From Litchfieldia alkalitelluris (GTDB lineage: Bacteria > Bacillota > Bacilli > Bacillales > Salisediminibacteriaceae), in contig NZ_KZ119600.1 of the NCBI RefSeq assembly GCF_002153425.1, positions 3,027,920-3,091,919 on the forward strand: a stretch of 64,000 nt of DNA, read 5' to 3'. A program made the translations under genes and the position numbers. Under the pieces are notes generated by a model that did not search any database, was not told the origin of the DNA, and saw nothing but the letters and a program-made list of their open reading frames with translations. Below are positions 44,067-53,374 of the stretch, piece by piece (the first letter of the stretch is position 1; each line of letters begins with the position of its first letter).

Positions 44067-45308
44067 TTAAACTCCTTTAATAACTTTTCGAAAACCTAAA
44101 TAATTTTCCCTCCACTCCTCTTTTATTTTTTTCTGTACATAGACATCATCCATACATAGTGTATCCAACTGTTTATTAATATTTATATGATTTCTTATAT
44201 AATATACACCTGCAAAATGCTTTTCCAGTACATGAAATTTGCACAAAATATCAAAGTACTCCTCTAATGCATGTCGTAGCATACTTTTTGGGTGCAATGG
44301 AAACGGGCGATATTGCATACACTTCAACTGTAAAAACATTTTATTTGTTAATGTGGAGAGACTTACGGAAGTGTTCAATTCAGAGGGATTAATGATAGTT
44401 AGGATAATCCACGATTGCCACCATTGGGGATGAGTTTGAAAGTATAAGTTACTTCTAAGTGGCAAACAAGCAAGGGCTGGAAAGTAATTGAGATTAACAT
44501 GATATTGTTGAAATAGATTATGCAACGTCCACTCTGTCTTAGATAGTCTCATATATCCCCTTAGTCGTTTCTTTTTAGTATTTGATAACCATCTGGAAAA
44601 GCAAAGATCGTCATAGAATGATAAAGCAGGTGAGAAAGAAGCATCATCTTGGAGAAGTTCAACTGGTGGTACTGAAAGTGACATAGTTTTGGGAATCGCC
44701 ATGGTTTTTTGAGGGCTAAGAGAGAAGAAGTCAGTGAGTTGAAGCCATAATTGTTTTTCAATATCTAAGTATAAAGCCACAGGGTTGGGCTTGAAACGTA
44801 TGAGTATTTGATTAAGCTGTGAGGATGAAAATTCATAATATTGCTGACGAAGTTGTGATGTTAAGCCAATCCAGATCTGCTCATATCCAAGGTCTTCATA
44901 CCCCTTTCGCCTTCGGAGGTAATCCTCATTAGATAAGGTAGATCTTTGTATTTCAAAAATAAAAGGTTCCTTATTCATTCGTACAAAGATATCTGCCCGC
45001 TGGTTAATCTCGGGTATGAAGAATTCTAGTTTTGGATCATATCCATGGCTAGATAACCAGTTAAATATCATATGTTTGGCCATACCGTGTTCTTTCGTTT
45101 CCCCTCCACTACTAGCTAGGCTACACTGACTATGTGGTAAGTGTGCAAAATGCCAAGCTTGATAATTTCCTAGCTTTAAAGTTACTTTTTCCTTACACTT
45201 TGGACAATAAAATACAGTTGCTTTCCTTTCTTGGAGCAAGTCATCACGATTCCACACCTCTCCAAAAAGATTAATAATTGTACCGTCTTTTTTTTCAGCA
45301 ACAAACAT
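44067..45308 (-). CDS. coiA: CoiA, competence-associated protein, 413 aa
   Basis: The N-terminal region has 'YCPKCKEKVTLKLGNYQAWHFAH' (zinc-like CxxC and the 'WHFAH' motif) and a nuclease-like core (about 95-165, 'ELEFFIPEINQRADIFVRMNKEPFIFEIQRS') with the D/E-x-Q-x pattern of PD-(D/E)xK folds. CoiA promotes recombination of incoming DNA during transformation. The rest is divergent, as usual. Position before mecA is conserved. Confidence 0.88.
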   Translation of the reverse strand: MFVAEKKDGTIINLFGEVWNRDDLLQERKATVFYCPKCKEKVTLKLGNYQAWHFAHLPHSQCSLASSGGETKEHGMAKHMIFNWLSSHGYDPKLEFFIPEINQRADIFVRMNKEPFIFEIQRSTLSNEDYLRRRKGYEDLGYEQIWIGLTSQLRQQYYEFSSSQLNQILIRFKPNPVALYLDIEKQLWLQLTDFFSLSPQKTMAIPKTMSLSVPPVELLQDDASFSPALSFYDDLCFSRWLSNTKKKRLRGYMRLSKTEWTLHNLFQQYHVNLNYFPALACLPLRSNLYFQTHPQWWQSWIILTIINPSELNTSVSLSTLTNKMFLQLKCMQYRPFPLHPKSMLRHALEEYFDILCKFHVLEKHFAGVYYIRNHININKQLDTLCMDDVYVQKKIKEEWRENYLGFRKVIKGV

Positions 45309-45362
45309 ATTAACACATCTCCTCTATTCAATTTTTGATTAGCTTGGGATTATTTTGTGTGA

Positions 45363-45397
45363 AAGAGGCTGTTACATGAAACAACCTCTTTAGTTTT
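45363..45397 (-). terminator. Terminator of the cls gene
   Basis: AGAGGCTGTT and AACAACCTCTTT form an imperfect stem after the stop codon, with T/A tracts. Confidence 0.6.
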
Positions 45398-45403
45398 TTG
45401 GTG

Positions 45404-46915
45404 CTATAAAAGGGGGGATAAAAGTCTTGAAGTAGATTCAATAAGTTTTTGAGTATATGACCTTTTCTTAAACGCCTCTTGTCTTATAATTGTTGAGTGC
45501 TCCATATCGTAAATGAAGTCACTTACTAGTTTTTCAACGCTTCTCGTCTGGTACAAAAATGCATTCACTTCAAAATTCAGATGGAAACTTCTCATATCCA
45601 TATTAGCGGTTCCAATGGAGGCAATTTCATGATCTACAATAATAATCTTACCATGCATAAAGCCACGGTGGTATTCGTATATTTTTGCTCCAGCATCTAG
45701 AAGCTCTGGGAAGTAAGATCGTGAAGCATAAAATACAATTCTCTTATCTGGTCTACTTGGAACAAGAATTCGAACATCTACTCCACTGAGTGTCGCGATT
45801 TTTATTGCAGAGAGTATATCCTCATCAGGGATAAAGTATGGGGATGCGATCCATATAGACCGTTTTGCAGAAGTAATCATTGTAAAGAATAGCTTCTTTA
45901 GTACCTCCCATCTCGTATCAGGTCCACTTGCAATCATTTGAACCCCACCCGTATCCATTGATTCTGGGAGATTTGGGGATAAATACTTTTGATGGAAGGC
46001 GTTTTCGTTAGTAACGTAATACCAGTCTCTTAAAAAAATGAGTTGTAAGCTTCGAACTGCTTCTCCCTGTACAAGTAGATGTGTATCTCTCCAATGACCG
46101 AAATAACGGTCTTTCCCCAAATATTCATCCCCTATATTTAACCCACCTATGAATGCATACTTTGTATCTACTACGATAATTTTTCTATGGTTTCTGTAAT
46201 TAATTTTATTGTTAAATATTGGTATTTTGACTGGGGAGAAGGCTGCTAGTTCAACACCTGATTCACCTAGCTCTTTAATATATGATTTACCGAGCTTCCA
46301 GCATCCAACGGCGTCATATAAAAATCGTACTTTGACACCTTCCTTTGCTTTATCGATTAAAATATTTTTTATTTCGTTACCTAACTCGTCATCACGTACA
46401 ATGTAATACTCCATATGAATATGGTCCTTAGCTTCTTTTAAAGCTTGTTTAATATATGTAAAGGTTTCTTTACCGTCTGTAAGTACTTTCGTATCCGTCT
46501 GAAAAGATATAGGATTATTCGCTAATTTATGGGCAAGTCTAAATAGCTTTTGTTGATGATCAGGCATCTCACTAATCTTCCATTCATCTACTGGCCTACT
46601 GCCCTCGATTTGTTGAAAGGCCCGCTCGTCCTCAATAGCCTTCTTACTAAATAATCGTCTTTTTCTGTAATTTTGTCCAAACATTAAATAGAAGAAAAAG
46701 CCAACGATTGGAAACGTCCCCAATACCATAAGCCAAGTAACAGTCTTTGTTGGATTTCTATTTTCAAAGAAAATAACAATGGCTATGAAAAAAGCAGATA
46801 GGGAGAAAATAATACTTATACCACCTACAAACCAATTTTCATAAAACTCATTTGTTAAATATAAAATAGATCCAAAAATAGCAATGAAAACAATAACTTG
46901 TAAACGTTTTAACAT
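45404..46915 (-). CDS. cls: Cardiolipin synthase, 503 aa
   Basis: Two N-terminal membrane helices (about 5-25 and 34-55, 70-80) precede two phospholipase D (HxKx4D) motifs: 'YRNHRKIIVVDTKYAFIGGLN' (about 230) and 'FMHGKIIIVDHEIASIGTANMD' (about 420). It condenses two phosphatidylglycerols to cardiolipin. Placement between mecA and coiA is seen in many Bacillaceae. It is probably constitutive. Confidence 0.93.
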   Translation of the reverse strand: MLKRLQVIVFIAIFGSILYLTNEFYENWFVGGISIIFSLSAFFIAIVIFFENRNPTKTVTWLMVLGTFPIVGFFFYLMFGQNYRKRRLFSKKAIEDERAFQQIEGSRPVDEWKISEMPDHQQKLFRLAHKLANNPISFQTDTKVLTDGKETFTYIKQALKEAKDHIHMEYYIVRDDELGNEIKNILIDKAKEGVKVRFLYDAVGCWKLGKSYIKELGESGVELAAFSPVKIPIFNNKINYRNHRKIIVVDTKYAFIGGLNIGDEYLGKDRYFGHWRDTHLLVQGEAVRSLQLIFLRDWYYVTNENAFHQKYLSPNLPESMDTGGVQMIASGPDTRWEVLKKLFFTMITSAKRSIWIASPYFIPDEDILSAIKIATLSGVDVRILVPSRPDKRIVFYASRSYFPELLDAGAKIYEYHRGFMHGKIIIVDHEIASIGTANMDMRSFHLNFEVNAFLYQTRSVEKLVSDFIYDMEHSTIIRQEAFKKRSYTQKLIESTSRLLSPLL

Positions 46916-47042
46916 AAGGTGTCTCCTTTATCATTCACCTAAGATTAACGACTATATATAAGGTATATAACCAAAACTAAAAACTGTCAAATTATTATGT
47001 GTTTTAGTTTTACTAGCTCGATAATACTGCGGTCATAAAAAA

Positions 47043-47073
47043 TAAAAGCCGGTGATATCACCGGCTTTTATTA
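47043..47073 (-). terminator. Terminator of mecA
   Basis: AAAAGCCGGTGA and TCACCGGCTTTT form a 12-bp perfect stem with a 2-base loop, directly overlapping the mecA stop. Confidence 0.9.
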
Positions 47074-47727
47074 AGCAAACTTCTCTCGAATGCCTTTTAA
47101 TGCATTACTTCCAATTATCTCAGTACCATACTCATTTATGCGATGAATAGTAATATCAGATTCAAAGCCGAACTCAAGCATACGGCTTAACATATTATCC
47201 TGTTCCTCATCACTAAATGTTTCGTCTAATGTAACATAAATATAGTAATTCCCTTCAAAACTATGGAGGCTTGTAACAACATCATCCTGAAAACTATGAC
47301 TTAAGGAGATAACATCTTCAAAATCCTTAAAGCCAATGACAACACTCAATGAGTGATCCTTAACAAGGTCTTCTCCCTTATTTTTAGAAAATTGGCTGTC
47401 TAGCATATCAACGATATTATTGTCCACAGGCATCTCTTCCTTATCATCTTCATCCATAGGAATTTCAAGCTTCATATTACCGTCACTCATCTGCCCACGA
47501 GTTACAATGATCTCTAAACCTTTATCTAAAGCATGTACTTGAACCCATAGTGGTCCAGACATTTCAAAATTTTCTTTATCATTTGCTTCGCTCATCATTT
47601 CAAAGAATAATTCTTCACCGCGTTCTCGATTATACCAAATTTCGTCTTTTTCGAAACCGCGACGCTCCATATCATGATACGTAATATAAAACTTAATCGT
47701 AGTATCATTAATTCTTTCAATTTCCAT
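47071..47727 (-). CDS. mecA: MecA, ClpC adaptor protein, 218 aa
   Basis: The N-terminal domain 'MEIERINDTTIKFYITYHDMERRGFEKDEIWYNRERGEELFF' and the C-terminal domain ('FSDEEQDNMLSRMLEFG') flank an acidic linker. MecA targets ComK and other substrates to ClpCP and is a natural partner of Spx/competence control nearby. AAAGGATG precedes the ATG. Full length for the family. Confidence 0.95.
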   Translation of the reverse strand: MEIERINDTTIKFYITYHDMERRGFEKDEIWYNRERGEELFFEMMSEANDKENFEMSGPLWVQVHALDKGLEIIVTRGQMSDGNMKLEIPMDEDDKEEMPVDNNIVDMLDSQFSKNKGEDLVKDHSLSVVIGFKDFEDVISLSHSFQDDVVTSLHSFEGNYYIYVTLDETFSDEEQDNMLSRMLEFGFESDITIHRINEYGTEIIGSNALKGIREKFA

Positions 47728-48039
47728 TTGTTCTCATCCTTTCTTATTAAGTAATTAGTTATTGAGAACAATCTCGTTTCTCCATAGTATAACAAACAAG
47801 TACTTACGTAACTACCAAATGCTTTATTTTATTTTAGACGATTCCAGTAAGAAATGAAATAGTAATGCTCATCAATTTCTGGGATCCACCTCACTTGCAA
47901 ATAATTTTAAATATATCATGCCATGAGTTGTTCTTAAAACTTGATAGCTTGTATATATATATAAAAGATTCCTTAGCTTTCATGAATCACTTTTAATTGT
48001 ATTCTTAATTTTATTGGATTAGTAGGGGGGAATCAACTA

Positions 48040-48732
48040 TTGAGCTCAGAATTTATAATATCACTTTTGACGATAATCGGAATCGACATAATCCTTGGTG
48101 GAGATAACGCTATTGTCGTAGCCCTTGCATGTAGAAAACTCCCACCACACTTAAGGAATAAGGCAATTGTAGCAGGTATTCTTCTTGCCATCGTTGCTAG
48201 GGCTGTATTAACCATTATAGCAGTTCAACTGCTCGCAATCCCATATTTAATGGGAATTGGCGGAATTTTACTCTTATGGATAGCTTTCCGGTTATTAACG
48301 AATACAGAGGAAGAGCACTCTATCACTGGAGAAGCAAAAATTAGTGATGCTATCAAAACAATCGTTGTAGCGGACGTAGTAATGGGATTTGATAATGTTA
48401 TCGCAGTCGCTGGAGCTTCTCAAGGAAATATTGTCCTTGTATTTTTAGGGCTAATCATTTCCATTCCTATCATCATCTGGGGGAGTAAGATCATCTTATA
48501 TTTGATGAACAAATTCTCATTTATCATTTATATTGGTGCTGGAATACTTGTTTATACAGCTGGAAAAATGATCACGCATGAAGAATCTGTAAAGGAAATG
48601 CTTAATCAAATTGGAGTAAACGTCTCACTCTTTACCTTATTATTAGTTATCTTAGTAATTTTAGGTGGTTGGATTTTTAATCAAATAAAGGGGATACAAT
48701 GGTTCCACTCCAGAAATGGACGAACCAATTAA
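48040..48732 (+). CDS. yjbE: TerC-family membrane protein (YjbE), 230 aa
   Basis: Seven membrane helices with 'IGIDIILGGDNAIVVALACRKLP' (first D-N pair) and 'VVADVVMGFDNVIAVAGAS' (second), the TerC signature. In B. subtilis TerC proteins are implicated in manganese export and metalation of exported proteins. Unlike the exchanger at 53375, no yybP-ykoY element is seen here. TTG start with AGGGGGG upstream. Confidence 0.9.
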   Translation: MSSEFIISLLTIIGIDIILGGDNAIVVALACRKLPPHLRNKAIVAGILLAIVARAVLTIIAVQLLAIPYLMGIGGILLLWIAFRLLTNTEEEHSITGEAKISDAIKTIVVADVVMGFDNVIAVAGASQGNIVLVFLGLIISIPIIIWGSKIILYLMNKFSFIIYIGAGILVYTAGKMITHEESVKEMLNQIGVNVSLFTLLLVILVILGGWIFNQIKGIQWFHSRNGRTN

Positions 48733-48734
48733 GA

Positions 48735-48885
48735 AAAGTGCAAACGCCTTGGTCATCGGCCGCAAAAACTGGACTGAACCGAGTGAGATAAAGGAAACAC
48801 AGCGAACGGAGTGAGTTGATGTTGACTTATCGTAGACGAGGTGAGGGAAGTTTCTTAGGCCGATAGGCGTTGGAGCTAGACATAG
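48735..48885. repeat. Dispersed repeat family R2, full copy
   Basis: The element begins 'agtgcaaacgccttggtcat' and ends 'ggcgttggagctagac'. The inner ends (AACGCCT / AGGCGTT and TCGGCC / GGCCGA) are complementary, so it can fold. Such intergenic elements are common in Bacillaceae genomes. It lies after the TerC gene. Confidence 0.75.
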
Positions 48886-48920
48886 TTTCGAAGAAACTAC
48901 TTATTATTGAATGACTACAT

Positions 48921-48957
48921 AGAAAAGCGCAAACGCCTTGGTCATCGGCCGCAAAAT
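48921..48957. repeat. Partial copy of repeat family R2
   Basis: This repeats the first 37 bases of the full R2 copy ('gcaaacgccttggtcatcgg') 180 bases later, without the right half. It lies just before the spx terminator. Confidence 0.7.
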
Positions 48958-48982
48958 GAAGGCTTAAACTTTCTTTCCACTT

Positions 48983-49020
48983 AACAAAAGGTCTTCTGCA
49001 AATGCAGAAGACCTTTTGTT
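48983..49020 (-). terminator. Terminator of spx
   Basis: ACAAAAGGTCTTCTGC and GCAGAAGACCTTTTGT form a 16-bp perfect stem with an AAAT loop. Confidence 0.92.
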
Positions 49021-49422
49021 TTACTCGTTTACTAGCTTTTTTGCTGCTTCTTGTAATTGGAACGTCCTTACTCTTCTAGGTAAGAAACGGCGAATCTCAG
49101 CTTCGTTATATCCAACTTGTATACGTTTCTCATCCATAATAATAGGGCGTCTTAATAATCCAGGGTGATCACTAATTAATTTAAAGAGATCTTGTAATGG
49201 CATCGAATCTAACTCAACATCTAATTCTTGAAAAACCTTTGACCTCGTTGAAATAATCTCATCTGTCCCATCTTCTGTCATTCGTACAACCTCTTTTACC
49301 TCATCTACTGATAAAGGTTCAGAAAATAAGTTTCTTTCAACGAATTCAATATTGTTTTCTTGCAGCCAAGCTTTAGCCTTACGACATGAAGTACAACTCG
49401 GAGATGTAAAAAGCGTTACCAT
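49021..49422 (-). CDS. spx: Spx, thiol-stress transcription regulator, 133 aa
   Basis: An ArsC-like fold with the redox switch '[10 protein letters not shown]' (C10 and C13). Length, N-terminus '[20 protein letters not shown]' and C-terminus agree with Spx. It binds the alpha subunit of RNA polymerase under disulfide stress; its degradation needs SpxH, encoded at 39820. ATG at 49422 follows AAGGAGA by 9 bases; an upstream start would add nine residues absent from Spx. Confidence 0.95.
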   Translation of the reverse strand: MVTLFTSPSCTSCRKAKAWLQENNIEFVERNLFSEPLSVDEVKEVVRMTEDGTDEIISTRSKVFQELDVELDSMPLQDLFKLISDHPGLLRRPIIMDEKRIQVGYNEAEIRRFLPRRVRTFQLQEAAKKLVNE

Positions 49423-49854
49423 GAACCAATTCTCCTTTCTTTTATACAAACGTTTATGTTTAGTTACAGTAATATGAATACGATTTATAATACAATTTTT
49501 ATTATACTATAATCATTATAATTTGGATAGAGTAAATTATAAATTCATTATACAAAATTTATGTATATATCTTTGAACATTTTTCTATACCCTTTATTTT
49601 GATAGATTAAACTACATATTTCAAAAAAATTCTAAAAGTAATTATACATGATGGAATAAGAAATTTTCATGAATCATATAGGTATTTGTACCTTCCATTT
49701 ACTTTCCAAATAAAATTTTAATGATGATACTTCATGGATCATATTTAATTAATCTTGTATATTAATTATAAAACAGGTTAAAAAATGAGTAAATACTTAT
49801 TATCAATTAAAACTTATAATTATCATTAAAGATAAGTATGGGCTAACAATACCG
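49423..49854. other. AT-rich intergenic region upstream of spx
   Basis: About 430 bases of very AT-rich DNA precede spx. Spx is controlled by several promoters and repressors in B. subtilis, so this length is reasonable. I see no gene, structured RNA or clear operator in it. Confidence 0.4.
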
Positions 49855-49899
49855 TAAAAAAGCTGCATTGCTCTGTATCTGCAATACAGCTTTTTTACT
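49855..49899 (-). terminator. Terminator of the 42-aa gene
   Basis: AAAAAAGCTG-C-ATTGC and GCAAT-AC-AGCTTTTTT form a bulged stem two bases beyond the stop codon at 49901. Confidence 0.75.
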
Positions 49900-49900
49900 T

Positions 49901-50029
49901 TTATGCAATTGTCTTGGACTGGGAGACTGGTTGACGCTTTGGTACTTTATTCACTTCGTCCCATTTTCGTTTTAAAAGGTCTTTCCACAGTTCTTTTTTT
50001 AATTTTTTCCTCTTAGTACTTCCTTTCAT
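49901..50029 (-). CDS. Basic small protein, 42 aa
   Basis: The product MKGSTKRKKLKKELWKDLLK... is strongly basic in its first half and has AAAGGAG 10 bases before the ATG and a terminator right after the stop. These features support a real gene. It lies downstream of yjbC on the same strand. No family is recognised. Confidence 0.65.
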   Translation of the reverse strand: MKGSTKRKKLKKELWKDLLKRKWDEVNKVPKRQPVSQSKTIA

Positions 50030-50082
50030 ACAAAACACGCTCCTTTCAGTGTTTTGATAAAAATGATGATGCAGGATTGGAA

Positions 50083-50640
50083 TTAAGGTGATGTTTGATC
50101 CCTTTCTTCAAAGGTAAGAACCTTCTCTACATCTTCATAACATTGACCATAGAACTCCTGGTCTCTATACGTATGAATATTCTCATACGTGTGCTTCATT
50201 TTCTCATATATACTCGCTTCAGATTCATTTGTTGGAGACCAATATAATATCTCCAATTCATTAATCTCTCCAGTTGCTAATGATCTTCTGCGGTAACCAA
50301 TTGATTCTGCATGCTTAAATCCTTCTCGCTTGTAAAACCGTTGTCTTTTTTGAGTATCTGTATCTGTATAATCAATTGGCTCAACTTCTAATATAATCGG
50401 TTTCCCTTTCTTTTTAAGGTTATTTAACAACTTTTTACCGAGTCCTTGTCCTCGTGCTTCTTTAGATACAAACAGATAATCAATAAATATAAAATCTTCC
50501 ATCTCTACATACATCAAAACATGTAGGGGACTTTCATCCTTCTTATACTCCTTAATTTCTTTTAACAACTGTTCCATATGCTCTTTTGACTTCATTTCCT
50601 CAATAGGGAAATACTGATTTAATTTTTCGTACCAATTCAT
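50083..50640 (-). CDS. yjbC: GNAT-family acetyltransferase (YjbC), 185 aa
   Basis: The acetyl-CoA binding segment 'LFVSKEARGQGLGKKLLNNLKKKGKPIILEVEP' (R/Q-x-x-G-x-G/A) is intact, and the order yjbC-spx is as in B. subtilis. The substrate is unknown; in B. subtilis yjbC and spx can be co-transcribed from stress promoters. ATG at 50640 is used. Confidence 0.87.
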   Translation of the reverse strand: MNWYEKLNQYFPIEEMKSKEHMEQLLKEIKEYKKDESPLHVLMYVEMEDFIFIDYLFVSKEARGQGLGKKLLNNLKKKGKPIILEVEPIDYTDTDTQKRQRFYKREGFKHAESIGYRRRSLATGEINELEILYWSPTNESEASIYEKMKHTYENIHTYRDQEFYGQCYEDVEKVLTFEERDQTSP

Positions 50641-50901
50641 CAATAAACTCCACCTTCTAGGACATTAATCATCTTGTTATTATTTTTCCTTCAACCATTA
50701 ACCACTTCTATTTATAGTATATGCGAATAATAATAAATGATAAACTTTCCTAGAGCCTGTTTTATCCATTAATGAAACGGTGTAGTGTTATTGACTTAAG
50801 TTAGCATAGATAAACAAAGAATCCCTTAAACATACTCGTTATACAGCTTACATAGCCTATTTCAAAAAAACGACTGGATTACAGGGCCCAGTCGTCGTTG
50901 T

Positions 50902-52110
50902 CTACTCTAATAAGTAATTTACTCCCTCAGTATAGCTGTTTCCTGCATTCCAAAGGAGGAATTCGTATATTTCATTCTCATAAAGTGCCCTAATTTGTGC
51001 TTCTACTTCATTAACACCATATACTTTGTAGTTCCCAGCACCTAAATAACTTGCAGTGAAATCCTGAATCCAAGGTCTTGAAGTTGGTGGATCGTCTAAT
51101 GCACCTAAAACTTCATTTTCTACCTTTGCGTAGGCGTCAACTAATTCATAAGGATGTAGATCAGGTTTATCAATTCCGAAATATGGTGTCCAGTGACTCG
51201 GGTAAATCATTGAAGATATGACATCCACGTTTTCAGAAATACGAGTAAAGTTTTGCCCAATGCCAGGTGCCTCAGAAATGGTAGCAGCATAACCAAAAAT
51301 ATCAACGGAAACATCAACACCATAAGGCTGAAGTCTTTCCCGAGCATAAGCAACAAAGTCAGTTACTGCGTCCACTCGTTTTTGGACATTATCTTCTCCG
51401 TCTGTATATTTCCCTACTTCATAATCTAAAATTTCATCTCTACGCTCAAAACCTTCTGGGAACCGGACATAGTCAAATTGAATCTCCTGGAATCCCATTT
51501 GGGCAGCTTTTTCTGCAATTTGGATATTATATTCCCAAACTTCTTCAAGGAATGGATTTACAAATGCTTCTCCACGACGGTTTACCCAAACCTCTCCATT
51601 TTCCTTAAAGGATAACTCAGGCCTTTCCTTTGCTAACACAGAGTCCTTAAATACAACTACCCTTGCAATAGGGTATATTTCATTTTCTTCTAACGTTCTC
51701 ATCATTTCTTCAGGGTCTTTAATCATTCTTTGCGATACATCATAAAAAGGTGAGTCTTCATCAGGTCGAAATGTTAAGTATCCATGATCGTCCTTCACGT
51801 CAATTACCATAGCATTTAACGCTGTTGTGTTTACTAACTCTAATAAAGTTTCAAATCGAGCTCCACCAGCTGAGTGCCCTGTTACAAATATCCCTCTCAC
51901 TGCATCTGGATACTCAAAAGTATAACCAGAATTAAATGTATAGCGAGCAATCTCCTCAGGCCAGTCTTTTTCCATTAATTGAACATCTTTCAATACGTGG
52001 AAGCTTGCAAGTAATTGCTCTTCCCCTTCAGCGTGCGACTTGTCAGTAGCCATAAAAGTTACGATTAATAATGCAAATAAAAAACTAATGAATTGTTTAC
52101 CCTTCCCCAC
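50902..52110 (-). CDS. Secreted glycoside-hydrolase-like protein (DUF4015), 402 aa
   Basis: A signal peptide (about 1-28, ending near 'SHA') precedes a DUF4015 TIM-barrel: 'VRGIFVTGHSAGGARFETLLELVNTTALNAMVIDVKDDHGYLTF', 'GFQEIQFDYVRFPEG' (aspartate typical of the active site) and 'VISSMIYPSHW'. The substrate is probably an extracellular or wall polysaccharide. A GTG at 52110 with AAGGTG 8 bases upstream is preferred to the GTG at 52119. Confidence 0.85.
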   Translation of the reverse strand: MGKGKQFISFLFALLIVTFMATDKSHAEGEEQLLASFHVLKDVQLMEKDWPEEIARYTFNSGYTFEYPDAVRGIFVTGHSAGGARFETLLELVNTTALNAMVIDVKDDHGYLTFRPDEDSPFYDVSQRMIKDPEEMMRTLEENEIYPIARVVVFKDSVLAKERPELSFKENGEVWVNRRGEAFVNPFLEEVWEYNIQIAEKAAQMGFQEIQFDYVRFPEGFERRDEILDYEVGKYTDGEDNVQKRVDAVTDFVAYARERLQPYGVDVSVDIFGYAATISEAPGIGQNFTRISENVDVISSMIYPSHWTPYFGIDKPDLHPYELVDAYAKVENEVLGALDDPPTSRPWIQDFTASYLGAGNYKVYGVNEVEAQIRALYENEIYEFLLWNAGNSYTEGVNYLLE

Positions 52111-52393
52111 AGCGTTCACACCTTTTCTTTTCTGTATTTCTTAAGTTGTTGACTTATTCACCGACAAACATCAAAAATGAATAAATATATATGTTTGTAT
52201 CAATTATACAATGATATGGACGAATAACCAATCAAGAATTGAGAAGTTTTTTTCTTTTTTTCCTTTGTTTTTTTGTAAACTATTTACTTTTTTTGTTCTC
52301 CTTCTTTCAGCAAGGAAAACCTCTTTTTCTTTAACATGGCTTAAATTTTTCTAAGCATGTATTCCTTTTCTTCACAGAAATCACGCCTCAAAC

Positions 52394-52422
52394 TTGACAT
52401 AAGGTATATATGTATATACAAT
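52394..52422 (+). promoter_or_regulatory. Sigma-A promoter with an operator-like palindrome in the spacer
   Basis: TTGACA (52394-52399), 17 bases, TACAAT (52417-52422). The spacer contains GTATATA-TG-TATATAC (52404-52419), an inverted repeat with 7-bp arms that overlaps the -10. Such placement is typical of repressor sites. The downstream gene begins at 52577. Confidence 0.6.
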
Positions 52423-52576
52423 ATTGAACAATATACTTTTTTAAATATCTTTTTTTAAAGGATAAGATTGATTGTAGGTAAGAGGGGAATTCACGGTAAC
52501 CTTTTATTTCAAAACACACAATTTTATAGCATGATGCATATACCCTAGTGATAAATAAGAGAAAGGAGATATGATG

Positions 52577-53140
52577 ATGGATCGGATCACTTTAGTCGAT
52601 ATATTTGAACACCCTATTACACAAAAGTATGTCAAACGAGCAGGACTTTCCCACGCAATCTCCACTGCATTTTATGCTTACGATTATGCAGTTGAATATA
52701 ATGTGAACCCTGACTTAGCTGTAAAGGCAGCATTTCTGCATGATATTGGTCACTATACTTGGTACGAAAACGGAAAGTGGAATTACACTCTTTATAAAGA
52801 AAATGATATCCATGCAATTAAAGGGGCGGAACGTGCACATAAACTGCTAGTAAGGTTAGGGGAAAATCCAGTACACGCAAAAAAAATTGCACTAGCCATA
52901 CTTCTTCACACAGATTCTTATTTACCTGGTGGACAGCTAGAGTTAGAACCCCTCCAAAAAGTAGTAGCATTAGCAGATAGTGCAGATGAAGAGCCTGGTG
53001 GCTTACACCATTATAAAAAAATGTCAGATATCACAGCCATAAAGAAGCTTAAGGAGCTCGACCACAAAATTGAGCATAATGAAACTTCTAATCACTCATT
53101 TCAAAAAAATGTCACTACTCCTCAACGTAGATTATCTTGA
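52577..53140 (+). CDS. HD-domain phosphohydrolase, 187 aa
   Basis: 'KAAFLHDIGHYTWYENGKW' carries the HD metal site, and 'HTDSYLPGG' with 'VVALADSADE' supplies further ligands of the HD superfamily. The substrate (nucleotide or phosphodiester) is unknown. Three consecutive ATGs follow AAAGGAGAT; the third gives the best spacing. It precedes the yybP-ykoY element but is a separate unit. Confidence 0.8.
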   Translation: MDRITLVDIFEHPITQKYVKRAGLSHAISTAFYAYDYAVEYNVNPDLAVKAAFLHDIGHYTWYENGKWNYTLYKENDIHAIKGAERAHKLLVRLGENPVHAKKIALAILLHTDSYLPGGQLELEPLQKVVALADSADEEPGGLHHYKKMSDITAIKKLKELDHKIEHNETSNHSFQKNVTTPQRRLS

Positions 53141-53190
53141 CGTATTTTTATTAAGGTGATAGATTAATAGTATTAAATCACTGGAATACC

Positions 53191-53350
53191 TCATAAAAAG
53201 GGGAGTAGCGACCACTGGTTAATGAATCGTCAATTCAGCGTTAACATTACGCTCGGTTCATTAAGCTTTGCTTAATTAAAGCAGAGTACGCAAGACCTTT
53301 TTATGAAATGCCTCATAGAGGGGGGCATTTCATAAAGGGGTCTATTTTTG
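53191..53350 (+). promoter_or_regulatory. yybP-ykoY (manganese) riboswitch with terminator switch
   Basis: The aptamer shows the conserved 'AAGGGGAGTAGC' 5' strand and the 3' 'GAGTACGCAAGACC' strand. P1 is formed by TCATAAAAAGG (53191-53201) and CCTTTTTATGA (53296-53306). The latter is also the left arm of a terminator with ATGAAATGCC (53303-53312) and GGCATTTCAT (53324-53333), followed by GGGGTCTATTTTTGT. Binding of Mn2+ should favour P1 and prevent termination, switching the exchanger gene on. Confidence 0.88.
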
Positions 53351-53374
53351 TGGTAAAAAAGGAGCAAATACTTT

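Noticed and set aside
49770-49830. A 13-codon frame (MSKYLLSIKTYNYH) upstream of spx
   Set aside because: It has no convincing ribosome-binding site and lies in strongly AT-rich DNA.
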